This document shows, in pieces, positions 15,837 through 25,065 of a stretch of DNA of 64,000 bases; position 1 is the first letter of the stretch; every line of letters starts with the position of its first letter. This DNA is from JAHRAW01 sp028066695 (lineage in GTDB: Bacteria; Pseudomonadota; Gammaproteobacteria; Arenicellales; Poriferihabitantaceae). The stretch spans positions 1,798,001-1,862,000 of the forward strand of contig OY734803.1 in assembly GCA_963457535.1 (NCBI GenBank). The letters run 5' to 3'. A program made the translations under genes and the position numbers. The notes beneath the pieces were generated by a model. That model saw only the letters and a list, made by a program, of their open reading frames with translations, was not told the DNA's origin and did not search any database.

Positions 15837-16649
15837 ATGCCCGAACTTCCCGAAGTGGAAACCACGCTGAACGGCATTCGCCCCGATTTGCTTGGCGCAA
15901 AAATTCGGCTGGTGGTGCGCGAGCGGCGGTTGCGCTGGCCGATAGAGCCGCGGCTGGAGGCGAAGGTGCGCGGGCGGACGGTGACGCGCATGCGGCGGCG
16001 CGGAAAATACATGCTGCTCTATCTGGACCGCGGCGCGCTGCTGATGCACCTCGGCATGTCCGGCTCGTTTCGCACGCTCGCGCAGGGCGCGGCGGTCGCG
16101 CCGCATGACCATTACGACCTGCTCACCGACCGCGGCCGCGTGGTGCGCTACCGCGATCCGCGCCGCTTCGGCTGCCTGCTGTGGTGCGGCGGCGACCCAA
16201 TGCAGCACGAGCGCATTCGCATGCTCGGCGTCGAGCCGCTGTCGGCCGAATTCAACGGCGCGTATTTGCGCGCGTCTTCGCGCGGCCGCACCTGCGCGGT
16301 AAAAATCCTGCTGATGAACGGCCGCGTGGTCACCGGCATCGGCAACATCTACGCGTCCGAGGCGCTTTTTGACGCCGGCATCCACCCGCTGCGCGCCTGC
16401 CACCGCATCAGCGAAGCGCGCTACCGCCGCCTGTGCGAGTCGGTGAAAAAAATCCTCGCGCGCGCCATCGCCCGCGGCGGCTCCACCATCCGCGACTTCT
16501 CCAACGCCGACGGCCTGCCCGGTTATTTTGAACAGGAATTGACGGTCTATGACCGCGAAGGCCAAACCTGTTTCCGCTGCCGCGGAAAAATCCGCTGCGA
16601 AACTGTCGGACAGCGCTCCACTTTCTTTTGCGGGAGGTGCCAGCGGTGA
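15837..16649 (+). CDS. mutM: Formamidopyrimidine-DNA glycosylase (Fpg/MutM)
   Basis: A base-excision repair enzyme that removes 8-oxoguanine and nicks the strand by beta,delta-elimination. The 270 residues start MPELPEVETT, which fixes ATG 15837 because the N-terminal Pro and Glu are catalytic. K57 in RRGKYMLLYL is the conserved lysine. MNGRVVTGIGNIYASEALF is the H2TH region, and a C-terminal zinc finger uses C245, C248, C265 and C268. The gene ends about 30 bases before the promoter of the nuclease-like island. Confidence 0.95.
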   Translation: MPELPEVETTLNGIRPDLLGAKIRLVVRERRLRWPIEPRLEAKVRGRTVTRMRRRGKYMLLYLDRGALLMHLGMSGSFRTLAQGAAVAPHDHYDLLTDRGRVVRYRDPRRFGCLLWCGGDPMQHERIRMLGVEPLSAEFNGAYLRASSRGRTCAVKILLMNGRVVTGIGNIYASEALFDAGIHPLRACHRISEARYRRLCESVKKILARAIARGGSTIRDFSNADGLPGYFEQELTVYDREGQTCFRCRGKIRCETVGQRSTFFCGRCQR

Positions 16650-16677
16650 GCGGTTTGCAGAAACGCGGACATTGATC

Positions 16678-16706
16678 TTGATAATGAGAAAAAATTCTGC
16701 TATAAT
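16678..16706 (+). promoter_or_regulatory. near-consensus sigma70 promoter of the nuclease-like island
   Basis: TTGATA (16678-16683), a 17-base spacer and TATAAT (16701-16706) form an almost perfect vegetative promoter in an A/T-rich stretch just after mutM. The start codon of the next gene is about 38 bases downstream. It is the best promoter match in the first half of the window. Confidence 0.8.
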
Positions 16707-16744
16707 TGCGGTTTCAATGAACTGGATCGCAATGGGAGATGAAC

Positions 16745-17512
16745 ATGAAACTTGCAGGTAATTATGATATTCGGGAACTGCACGGTTTTCGCGAAGCAAA
16801 CAACATCACGCAGTTTTGCGAATTCATGCGTCAACTGGACATGGAAAAGCTCAGCGATGCATATGAAGAGGAAAAAGCGCGCGCGCCTCGCCGCGAGAAA
16901 TATTTTGTCGGCCACACCGGAAAACCCACCACTAGAAATGCAAAAAGCAACCGCCGTGAAGAACACTTGGCGATGGCGCTTTGTAATGATTTCGAAAAAA
17001 AGGGTGGAATCGAGCATGAGAAAATCTCCAAATTGGAGTTTTTGGATTATCAACTTCCGCTGACAGCGCGCGGAGGCGGCGTGGACTTCGGTGAGGTCGA
17101 CCTCTTTGGCGTGATCGATGATGCGCACCCGTGCGTGGTCGAACTAAAAATCGGCAATGAAACGCCGTTGCGCGCGCTTCTGGAGGCGCTGGCGTATTGC
17201 GCCATTGTGGAAGCAAATATCGAAGACATCGCAAAGGAATCGCGAGTGAAATTCCGCGCGGAACAACCGCGGTTGCTCATTCTGGCGCCGAATCCGTACT
17301 GGCAAAAATTCATCGAAAAAAGCGCGGCCGGAAAGTGGCAGCCGGAGTTTGTGCGCTTTCTCCAAAGCATTCGCAAACATATCGGTGTGCGCGTACATCT
17401 TGCCGCGTTGCCCGATGACATACTCTCCATGTTTTCCATGGGCGACAAAAATACGGAGCCCCGCTTGCGCTGCAATAAGTGCATACTAAAATTCGTCCGG
17501 TTGGAGGTCTGA
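16745..17512 (+). CDS. PD-(D/E)XK nuclease-like protein, uncharacterised
   Basis: A 255-residue protein without a family name I can give. The central region has the restriction-endonuclease-fold pattern: R70-R71-E72-E73-H74 in a helix, then GEVDLFGVIDDAHPCVVELK with D119 (D-x13-E-x-K), E133 and K135, followed by a helix. A C-terminal region has two cysteines (L-R-C-N-K-C). I chose ATG 16745 because GGGAG (16733-16737) stands 7 bases before it; ATG 16739 is too close. Base composition and codon use are visibly less GC-rich than mutM or cysK. The next gene follows after 3 bases and also looks like a nuclease, so the pair may be a defence module or a mobile-element remnant. Confidence 0.7.
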   Translation: MKLAGNYDIRELHGFREANNITQFCEFMRQLDMEKLSDAYEEEKARAPRREKYFVGHTGKPTTRNAKSNRREEHLAMALCNDFEKKGGIEHEKISKLEFLDYQLPLTARGGGVDFGEVDLFGVIDDAHPCVVELKIGNETPLRALLEALAYCAIVEANIEDIAKESRVKFRAEQPRLLILAPNPYWQKFIEKSAAGKWQPEFVRFLQSIRKHIGVRVHLAALPDDILSMFSMGDKNTEPRLRCNKCILKFVRLEV

Positions 17513-17515
17513 AAA

Positions 17516-18432
17516 GTGAACTATCTGAACGAACAACTCTGGAATTACGCCGAGTCCGAGGGGCTGTTGCCGAAACTCAACGAGCGTGTCCGCACAAATG
17601 AGCGGCCGCCCGTCTTCCAGCGGCAATATGCCGACCAAAACATTCTTCTCCCTCCGGATGCGGATGATGAGACGCGTTCCAAAGTGGTCTGCGGGGTGTC
17701 GCGGCGCAAGCGGCATTCGAAGTTTTGCAGCATGAAAAGTTCGCAGGCATTGGCACAGTCGGTTTTTGCAAACCTCGTCGCAAGCGGCGATTTGCATGTA
17801 CTGAATGATTTGGTAGCGGACCGGGGTTTGCCCGCGTTTGGTGTCGATTTGGGTGGCGCGAAAGTGCAGCTGGAATACGCTGTCGGCCACTTGGGGGAAC
17901 CGACCCAGTCCCGGACATCTATAGATGTGTTCATCAGCGGTGAGCGCCGCGTCGCGGTTGAATGCAAACTTACCGAACAAAAGTTTGATAAGTGTTCGCG
18001 GGTGCGGGAAAAAAAATGTGATGGAAACTACGCGCGGCAGCGCGGCCGGAAAGAACGCTGCTACTTGAGCGAACGAAACATCCTCTACTGGAAATACGCG
18101 CCGGATTTTTTCATTTGGAAAAACGACCGCGACATTTTCCCGTGCCCGCTGCGCTTCACCTATCAGATCGCGAGGAATCTGCTGGCCGCCGGCGTACTTG
18201 AGAATGGCTCGGTTGCCGCCGATTCCTCCCATGCACTGATCATTTATGATGAGCGCAACCCGGAGTTTGGCGGCGGCGGAAAGTGCCGCGGACAATTTGA
18301 CGCCGCCTGCAATGCGCTTAAAATTCCGTCAATGCTGCGTTTATGCAGTTGGCAGTCCGTGACCGGGGAACTTGCGAAAAATGCATCCACCAAATGGCTG
18401 GCGGCGCAACTGCAAAACAAATACGGCTTTTA

Positions 18433-18433
<1 letters not shown>
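17516..18433 (+). CDS. PD-(D/E)XK nuclease-like protein, resembles PGN_0703-type putative restriction endonucleases
   Basis: A 305-residue protein starting at GTG with a strong Shine-Dalgarno GGAGGT 7 bases upstream (17503-17508). MKSSQALAQSVFANL (about 73-87) and TSIDVFISGERRVAVECKLTE (D137, E149, K151; quoted as overlapping parts) match, from memory, the S-S-Q-A and D...E-x-K-x-T-E layout of the PGN_0703 putative restriction endonuclease family. Several cysteines (C160, C168, C182, C210, C257, C265) are noticeable. It is co-transcribed with the preceding nuclease-like gene and its TAA overlaps the cysK ATG (TAATG), so the island has been spliced cleanly against cysK. No methyltransferase is adjacent. 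The function is not proven. Confidence 0.62.
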
Positions 18434-19344
<911 letters not shown>

Positions 19345-19389
19345 CGCGCGCAAAAAAATTCCCGCCGGAAAAGTCATGACGGGGAAGCG

Positions 19390-20925
19390 GTGAAAGGCGC
19401 GGTCGCCGCCGGCCACCGGCTGACCGCCGAGGCCGCCGCCGAAATGCTGCGCACCGGCGGCAACGCGTTTGACGCGGCGATCGCCGGCTTTTTTGCGGCA
19501 TGCGTTGCCGAGCCGGTGCTCGCTTCGCCGGGCGGCGGCGGGTATTTGCTCGCGCGGGACGCGCGCGGGCGGGCGCGCATGTTTGATTTTTTCGCGCACA
19601 CTCCGCGCGCCAAGCCGGACGCGCGCGGCCGCGAGTTGGATTTCTTTTCGGTCACCGTGGATTTCGGCGCGGCGCAGCAGGAGTTTCACATCGGCCTCGG
19701 CTCCTGCGCGGCGCCCGGCGCGGTGCGCGGTATGTTCGGCGCGCACCGCGAACTCGGCACGCTGCCGATGACCGAGTTGGTTCGCCCGGCGGCCGAAATG
19801 GCGCGCGCCGGCGTTGAGGTCAACGCGTTTCAATCCTATCTGGTGGAATTGGTTGGCCCGATTTTTCGCAGCGAGTCGGTGTTCCCGCTTTTTCAAAGCG
19901 CGAGTTGCCCCGGCGAATTGGCGCAGCCGGGCGACATGTTTACCAACCCGCAACTCGCCGACTTTTTGGAAACGCTGGCGCGCGAGGGCGAGGCGTTTTT
20001 TTACGAAGGGGAAATCGCGGCCGCGGTCGCCGAGCAATGCCGCGACCGCGGCTTTTTGACGCGCGCCGACATGCGCGCATATCAAACCCGCATGCGCGCG
20101 CCGCTGGAAATTGCATACCACGGCCGCCGCCTGCTGACCAACCCGGCGCCGAGCGCCGGCGGTTTGCTGGTCGCTTTCGGATTGGAATTGCTGAAGCAGT
20201 CCGGCCTCGGCGCGGACGGGCACGGCGGCGGCGCGCATTGCCGCGCGCTCTCCGCCGCGCTGCGCGCGACCTGCGAGGCGCGCAGCCGGCATTTTTCCGA
20301 CGGCCCCAGCGACGAATTGCTGCACCCGGAATTGCTCGCGCAATACCGCCGCAAAGTGCCGCCGCCCGGTTCGGCGCTGCGCGCCGCGCGCGGCACCACG
20401 CACATCAGCGCGATGGATTCGGCGAACAACACCGCCTCGCTCACGGTCTCCAACGGCGAAGGCTGCGGCATTCTGTTGCCCGGCGCCGGTTTCATGCTGA
20501 ACAACATGCTCGGCGAAGAGGACTTAAACCCCGGCGGTTTTCACCGCTGGCGGCCGAACCGGCGCATGTCTTCCATGATGGCGCCGGGAATTTTGCTGGG
20601 GAACGATTATGAGGCCGCGCTCGGCTCGGGCGGCTCCAACCGCATTCGCAGCGCGATTTTGCAGGTGGTCAGCAACCTCGTAGATTTCGGCATGGAATTG
20701 CCCGAGGCGCTGGCCGCGCCGCGCATGCACATTGAAAATGACGCGTTGTATCTGGAATCCGGAATGCCGGCGCAGCGCGAAATGCAAAATGCGTTTCCGA
20801 ATCATCGCGTGTTTGAAGAGCCGAACATGTTTTTCGGCGGCGTGCATGTCGCCGAACGCAAAGCGGGCGAAAAAATATCCGCGCTCGGCGACCCGCGCCG
20901 CGACGGCGTCGGCGTTATCGTGTAG
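19390..20925 (+). CDS. ggt: Gamma-glutamyltransferase / glutathione hydrolase family protein
   Basis: A 511-residue N-terminal-nucleophile hydrolase expected to cleave gamma-glutamyl bonds and to self-process into two subunits. The large-subunit start AAGHRLTAEAAAEMLRTGGNAFDAAIAG and the PSAGG loop are present. The processing site is G-T-T-H-I-S, with the probable nucleophile T336, followed by the small-subunit motif SLTVSNGEGCG. ATSSMAP-like RMSSMMAPGI and LGSGGSNRIRSAILQ complete the active site. The GTG start gives no signal peptide, unlike periplasmic E. coli Ggt, so this is probably cytoplasmic or exported another way. It follows cysK closely. Confidence 0.88.
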   Translation: MKGAVAAGHRLTAEAAAEMLRTGGNAFDAAIAGFFAACVAEPVLASPGGGGYLLARDARGRARMFDFFAHTPRAKPDARGRELDFFSVTVDFGAAQQEFHIGLGSCAAPGAVRGMFGAHRELGTLPMTELVRPAAEMARAGVEVNAFQSYLVELVGPIFRSESVFPLFQSASCPGELAQPGDMFTNPQLADFLETLAREGEAFFYEGEIAAAVAEQCRDRGFLTRADMRAYQTRMRAPLEIAYHGRRLLTNPAPSAGGLLVAFGLELLKQSGLGADGHGGGAHCRALSAALRATCEARSRHFSDGPSDELLHPELLAQYRRKVPPPGSALRAARGTTHISAMDSANNTASLTVSNGEGCGILLPGAGFMLNNMLGEEDLNPGGFHRWRPNRRMSSMMAPGILLGNDYEAALGSGGSNRIRSAILQVVSNLVDFGMELPEALAAPRMHIENDALYLESGMPAQREMQNAFPNHRVFEEPNMFFGGVHVAERKAGEKISALGDPRRDGVGVIV

Positions 20926-20951
20926 CGGAGGAATGTTTCGGCGGGAGCGGG

Positions 20952-20957
20952 TATTAT
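20952..20957 (+). promoter_or_regulatory. candidate -10 immediately before the secreted FN3 protein
   Basis: TATTAT ends 6 bases before the ATG. If this is the -10, transcription would start at or next to the start codon, giving a leaderless message. The -35 is not clear. Confidence 0.35.
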
Positions 20958-20963
20958 CGGTTT

Positions 20964-21683
20964 ATGCGTGAAATTGGCAACAACCGTGAGCGAAAGATGC
21001 GCGGCGGGCGCGCGGCGGCGGTGATGCTTGCCGCATTTTTTGCGGGGGGCGCATGGGCGCAAACTCCGGCGCCGACGCTGAGCTCCCTTGTGGTTGCTGA
21101 TCCGCATGGCAAGGTTCTGAGCACCGGCACGGGTTCGACCATCATTGTAAGCGGCATCACTTTTCCATATGTATTTGTGACGGCGACCGCATCCGATGCG
21201 GATGCAACCATCATTCTGCAAGTCACGCCCACACTATCCATTCCTCTTCCATCGGGTGTTGCAGTGAAGGTTCGTTTTATCCGCGGGGTCAGAACTCGCG
21301 TGGTTCGTGTGTCCAAATCCGGCGCCACAAGAGACTATACGTTGGTCCTCATTCGCCACGGCGATGGTCACTCCGACGACCCGACGAGTTTCCGCGCAAC
21401 CGCGGACCGCGGCTCCATCGATCTCGCTTGGGATCCGCCGACCGACACCAACGGCACGGACATCATCGGCTACAAAGTCCGCTGGAAAACGGCGGATGCG
21501 AGCGCAACGTATTCCAACACCGGCGGCAAAGCCGGCGCCGATATTCCCGGCGGAGCGTCCGCAAGGACGCACACGATTCCCGAACTCACCGCCGGCACCA
21601 CCTACGAAGTCCAAGTCGCCGCGGCGAACACTTTCGGCACCGGCGGCTGGCTGATTCGCAGCGCGCCGTTCCGAGGGAGGTAA
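20964..21683 (+). CDS. Secreted fibronectin-III protein, N-terminal part before a frameshift
   Basis: The 239 residues have a signal peptide (AAVMLAAFFAGGAWAQ, cleavage likely after AWA). A cadherin-like beta-sandwich domain follows (about 38-130: LSSLVVADPHGKVLST ... ATRDYTLVLIRH), then most of a fibronectin type III domain (about 137-235: SIDLAWDPPTDTNGTDIIGY ... TTYEVQVAAANTFGTGGW). The frame stops at TAA 21681-21683 just as the FN3 domain ends, while the next FN3 domain continues in the -1 frame. The two parts were clearly one protein of about 558 residues. Either one base was lost, there is a sequencing error, or expression uses a shift or restart. Confidence 0.78.
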   Translation: MREIGNNRERKMRGGRAAAVMLAAFFAGGAWAQTPAPTLSSLVVADPHGKVLSTGTGSTIIVSGITFPYVFVTATASDADATIILQVTPTLSIPLPSGVAVKVRFIRGVRTRVVRVSKSGATRDYTLVLIRHGDGHSDDPTSFRATADRGSIDLAWDPPTDTNGTDIIGYKVRWKTADASATYSNTGGKAGADIPGGASARTHTIPELTAGTTYEVQVAAANTFGTGGWLIRSAPFRGR

Positions 21684-21691
21684 TACCGCCT

Positions 21692-22639
21692 TTGGCGGCA
21701 ACCGATTTGTCGGCGGCGTGGGGGGACGGCGTGTTGACGCTTTCATGGACGGCGCCGGCCGACGACGGCGGCAAGGCGATCACCGGCTACCGCTACCGCT
21801 GGTCAAATGACAACGACGACAGCGATTGGGAGCACACTCCGTCTTCGGGCCGCGCCGCCGAGGATGGGCTGGACATTCCAAACAGCGCAAATGCCGCCGA
21901 ATATATTTTGTCCTCGCTGACCAACGGCGTGAATTACCAGGTGCAAATCGCCGCGGTCAATGCCCTCGGTGTCGGACAGTGGACGGCATCGGCGGCCGGC
22001 AGACCCCTCGCCGCGCCCGGCGTTCCGAGGCAACTGCAAGCCGCGGCGACCGACGGCGCGCTGCTTGCAATGTGGATGCCGCCGGCCGACGGCGGCGGCG
22101 CCGCCGACGGCGAATTGACCTACAGCGTGCGCTGGCGCGCCGCAGCCGACGCCAACTACGACTTCGCCGATACCGCGGAGACCGCGGGCGGCGCGGTCTC
22201 CTATCGCATCGCGAGTCTGACCAACGGCACAACTTATGCGGTCCAAGTGCGCGCACAATTCACCGGCGGCATGAGCGATTGGAGCGCCGAAGCGCAGGGC
22301 GCTCCCGTGGCGTTTCACATTGACTTGGACGACGATTCCGACGCCGACTGGATTGACGGCGTCGTTGTCACGCGTTATCTGCTCGGTCTGCGCGGCGCCG
22401 ACCTGATTGCAAACCTGTCCGGCTTGGACGCCGACGACGCAACGCGCATCACCGCGCACTTGGACGCAAACCGCGGCGCGCTGGATGTGGACGCTTCCGG
22501 TGCGGTTACTCCGGCCGACGGCATCCTCATCGCGCGCCACTTGATGGATGTTACCGACAACGCCGAACTCCTGGACGGTCAAACCGCCGCCACCGACGCG
22601 GACGCGGTGAAAGCGGCGATAGACGCGCTAAAGCCGTAG
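21692..22639 (+). CDS. Secreted fibronectin-III / dockerin-like protein, C-terminal part after the frameshift
   Basis: Continuation of the preceding protein in the -1 frame. It holds two FN3 domains (DLSAAWGDGVLTLSWTAPAD ... VNYQVQIAAVNALGVGQW; and PRQLQAAATDGALLAMWMPP ... TTYAVQVRAQFTGGMSDW) and a C-terminal dockerin-like pair of EF-hand repeats. The listed start is an in-frame TTG 11 bases after GGGAGG (21675-21680), which would permit independent initiation. Without a restart, the frame resumes somewhere between about 21665 and 21680. The product alone would lack a signal peptide. The C-terminal module is shared with both giant proteins downstream. Confidence 0.65.
   Translation: MAATDLSAAWGDGVLTLSWTAPADDGGKAITGYRYRWSNDNDDSDWEHTPSSGRAAEDGLDIPNSANAAEYILSSLTNGVNYQVQIAAVNALGVGQWTASAAGRPLAAPGVPRQLQAAATDGALLAMWMPPADGGGAADGELTYSVRWRAAADANYDFADTAETAGGAVSYRIASLTNGTTYAVQVRAQFTGGMSDWSAEAQGAPVAFHIDLDDDSDADWIDGVVVTRYLLGLRGADLIANLSGLDADDATRITAHLDANRGALDVDASGAVTPADGILIARHLMDVTDNAELLDGQTAATDADAVKAAIDALKP
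22313..22636 (+). other. Dockerin-like paired EF-hand C-terminal module (copy 1)
   Basis: About 108 residues with two calcium-loop-like repeats about 60 residues apart: DLDDDSDADWIDGVVVTRYL-LGLRGADLI and DVDASGAVTPADGILIARHL. The second has Asp at positions 1, 3 and 12, as in dockerin type I loops, followed by the I-A-R-H/Y helix. The spacer is helical and the last 20 residues repeat a G-Q-(x)n-A-I-D-x-L-x-P ending. The same layout closes both giant proteins. Confidence 0.65.
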
Positions 22640-22667
22640 CGCCCGAATGGAAGGCGGTTTTGCGCGG

Positions 22668-23768
22668 TTATAAAAACGGCAACTCTACCACATCCGCGCC
22701 GATTTCGTCGCCGTCCTTGAGCACTTCCACGCGCGCGCCCGGAAGGATGTCGCGCGCCAGCAGGGCGAAGCCGATGTTGCGTTTCAGGCGCGGCGACCAG
22801 GTGCCGCAGGTCATGTCGCCGACGTGTTTTGATTCGCGCCGCACCGAATACCACAGCGCATGCGGCGGTGACGGTTCGTCGCCGTCCAGCAGCAGGCCGA
22901 GTTGGTGGCGCGCCGCGCCGCGCGCGTGGATTTCGCGGAGCGCTTTGATGCCGATTACCTCGTCGCCGACATCCAGATCCACATATTTGCCGAGGCGCAC
23001 TTCATACGGGTTGGTCGCGTCGTCGGTGTCGCCGCCCCAGGACAAAAGGCCGCTTTCAATGCGCTCGGTGCCGTTGGGGTAGCCGGGCCCGATGTCCCAC
23101 GGCCGCCCGGCCTCGCTCACCAAATTCCACAACTCGCCGCCGCGCGAACCGTCCGTCAGATACAACTCAAAGCCGCCCTGCTTGGACCAGCCGGAGCGCG
23201 CCACGATGAGCGGAATGCCGCCGGCCTGTGTTTCGCGAAACGCGAAAAATTTTAATTCGCGCACCCAGTCGCCGAAAATCGCAGCGGCAACTTCCTCGGC
23301 CTTCGGCCCTTGCAGCGCGAGCGGCGAAACATCCGGCTCAAAGACGCGCGCGTTCAATCCGCGCTCGGCGGCGACCGCGCGCGCCCAGAAGAGAATGTCG
23401 GAATCGGCGATGGAAAGCCAGTAGCGGTCGTCCGCCAATTTCAGCAGCACCGGGTCGTTGATCAGCACGCCGTTGTGGCTGCATAGCGGGGCGTATTTTC
23501 CGCGCCCGGCCTCGGTGGTGGAGAGGTCGCGCGTCGTCAAAATTTGCGCGAGGCGGCCGGCGTCGGCGCCGCGCAATTCCACCTGCCGCTGCACCGCCAC
23601 ATCCCACATGGAAACGCCGCGCAACAAGCGCCAGTATTCGGCCTCGGCGTCGCCGTAGCCGCACGGCAGCAGCATGCGGTTGTAGACGCTGAACACTTCG
23701 GCGCCGGCGGCGATGGTCGCGTCGTAAAACGGCGAGCAGCGCAGGCGGGTTGTTTGAAAAATTTCCAA
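22668..23768 (-). CDS. Aminomethyltransferase-fold protein, DmdA-like (dimethylsulfoniopropionate demethylase family)
   Basis: A 366-residue tetrahydrofolate-dependent GcvT-fold protein. Motifs YNRMLLPCG, MWDVAVQRQVEL, LINDPVLLKLADDRYWLSIA, ALQGPKAEEV, ELKFFAF, IVARSGWSKQGGFELYL and IGPGYPNGTERIESGLLSWG correspond one by one to those I recall for SAR11-type DmdA, more closely than to the glycine-cleavage T protein. DmdA moves a methyl group from DMSP to THF, giving methylmercaptopropionate. The start is a TTG with no obvious Shine-Dalgarno, so the N-terminus is uncertain. No dmdB-D genes are adjacent. It lies downstream of ispB and tRNA-Pro on the same strand. A DmdA-related enzyme with another methyl donor remains possible. 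Confidence 0.7.
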   Translation of the reverse strand: MEIFQTTRLRCSPFYDATIAAGAEVFSVYNRMLLPCGYGDAEAEYWRLLRGVSMWDVAVQRQVELRGADAGRLAQILTTRDLSTTEAGRGKYAPLCSHNGVLINDPVLLKLADDRYWLSIADSDILFWARAVAAERGLNARVFEPDVSPLALQGPKAEEVAAAIFGDWVRELKFFAFRETQAGGIPLIVARSGWSKQGGFELYLTDGSRGGELWNLVSEAGRPWDIGPGYPNGTERIESGLLSWGGDTDDATNPYEVRLGKYVDLDVGDEVIGIKALREIHARGAARHQLGLLLDGDEPSPPHALWYSVRRESKHVGDMTCGTWSPRLKRNIGFALLARDILPGARVEVLKDGDEIGADVVELPFL

Positions 23769-23786
23769 GGCGGTTGCGGTGGACGC

Positions 23787-23863
23787 TGGTCGGGGTGAGA
23801 GGATTTGAACCTCCGGCCCCTGCCTCCCGAAGGCAGTGCTCTACCAGTCTGAGCTACACCCCG
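23787..23863 (-). tRNA. tRNA-Pro (anticodon CGG)
   Basis: The reverse strand folds as a full cloverleaf: acceptor CGGGGTG/CACCCCG, D arm GCTC...GAGC, anticodon stem CTGCC/GGCAG with loop TTCGGGA (anticodon at 23827-23829), and T arm CCGGAGG-TTCAAAT-CCTCT. The discriminator A and the terminal CCA are encoded. It sits in the ispB/DmdA-like gap and may be processed from the same transcript. Confidence 0.95.
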
Positions 23864-23875
23864 TTGTCGTGCCGT

Positions 23876-24889
23876 TCAGCACCCGCGCCGCGCCGCAAAA
23901 TCGGCGAGCGAAATCAGCGCTTGTTTTGCCGGCGATTCGCCGATGGCGGCGAGCGCATCGGCGGCCTCCGCCGCGCGCCGCCGCGCGAGTTCCGCAGTGT
24001 AATCCAATGCGCCGGTGGATGCAAGGATTTCCAGCACTTCGCCGAGCCGCTCGCGCTCGCCGTTTTCAATCGCGCGGCGCAGCGTCGCGCGCTGGCGCGA
24101 ATCGCCGCGGCGCATGGCGTGAATCAGCGGCAGCGTCGGCTTGCCTTCGGCCAAATCGTCGCCGGCGTTTTTGCCGAGCGCGCCGCTGTCGGCGGTGTAA
24201 TCCAGCATGTCGTCGGTCAATTGAAAGGCGTCTCCGAGCGCGCCGCCGTATGCGGCAAGCGCCGGCGCCCAGTCGTCGCGCGCGCCGATGACCGCGCCGA
24301 GTTGCGCCGCCGCGGCAAAAAGCGCCGCGGTTTTTCGGCGGATGGTTTCCAGGTATTCGGCCTCGCCGGTGGAGGCCGAGCGCATGTTCATTAACTGCAT
24401 CACCTCGCCCTCGGCGATGGTGTTGGTGGTCGCGGCGAGAATGTGCATGACTTCCATGTTGCCCGGCTCTATCATCATTTCAAACGCGCGCGAATAGAGA
24501 AAGTCGCCGACCAGCACGCTGGACTGGTTGCCCCAGATTTGGTTGGCGGTGGCGCGCCCGCGGCGCATCGCCGAGGCGTCCACCACGTCGTCGTGCAGCA
24601 GCGTCGCGGTGTGAATGAATTCAATCACCGCGGCGAGCAGGATGTGGTGGTCGCCGCGGCAGCCGGCGGCTTTCGCGCTCAGCAGCAGAATCATCGGGCG
24701 CAGCCGCTTGCCGCCGCTTTGGATGATGTGCGCGCCGAGCGCGCGGATCAATTCAATGTCCGAATCCAGCCGCGCGCGAATGACGCGGTCGACCGCCTCC
24801 AATTCCGGCGCGACCAAATCGGTCGCCGATTGCAGCAGGAGATCGGGCTCGGGCGGCGCGATTTGCGCGGCCGCGTGGGACTGGGTCAT
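23876..24889 (-). CDS. ispB: Octaprenyl diphosphate synthase-type polyprenyl synthetase (IspB)
   Basis: Elongates farnesyl diphosphate to the long isoprenoid side chain of ubiquinone. The 337 residues contain GGKRLRP, the first aspartate-rich motif H-D-D-V-V-D (D100, D101, D104) followed by MRRGRAT, the G-D-F-L-Y-S-R-A-F helix and the second aspartate-rich motif QLTDDMLDY (D226, D227, D230). The ATG at 24889 excludes a spurious upstream extension. It is divergent from rplU, the classical gammaproteobacterial arrangement. The chain length of the product cannot be read directly; the residues before the first motif are consistent with a long-chain enzyme. Confidence 0.92.
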   Translation of the reverse strand: MTQSHAAAQIAPPEPDLLLQSATDLVAPELEAVDRVIRARLDSDIELIRALGAHIIQSGGKRLRPMILLLSAKAAGCRGDHHILLAAVIEFIHTATLLHDDVVDASAMRRGRATANQIWGNQSSVLVGDFLYSRAFEMMIEPGNMEVMHILAATTNTIAEGEVMQLMNMRSASTGEAEYLETIRRKTAALFAAAAQLGAVIGARDDWAPALAAYGGALGDAFQLTDDMLDYTADSGALGKNAGDDLAEGKPTLPLIHAMRRGDSRQRATLRRAIENGERERLGEVLEILASTGALDYTAELARRRAAEAADALAAIGESPAKQALISLADFAARRGC

Positions 24890-25010
24890 GGCGGTGGTGG
24901 CGGGGTGGAAGCGGGATTGTAGCCGACTTGGGGCGGTCTGCGGCGGTCCCGCAGCCGCCCCGAACCGGTAATTTGCGCCCGAAAAATTTCGCATTTCCGG
25001 CGGCATTCGG

Positions 25011-25039
25011 TTGACGGCGCGGGCGCGGGCGGGTATACT
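25011..25039 (+). promoter_or_regulatory. sigma70 promoter of rplU-rpmA
   Basis: TTGACG (25011-25016), a 17-base spacer and TATACT (25034-25039) precede rplU. AGGAG (25052-25056) provides the ribosome binding site 9 bases before the ATG, leaving a short 5' leader of about 20 bases. Confidence 0.75.
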
Positions 25040-25065
25040 CCGCCTCCTTTCAGGAGTCCCGCAAA

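Noticed and set aside
21660..21700. Programmed -1 ribosomal frameshifting in the FN3 protein
   Set aside because: No X-XXY-YYZ slippery heptamer or downstream pseudoknot was seen; mutation, error or re-initiation are simpler.
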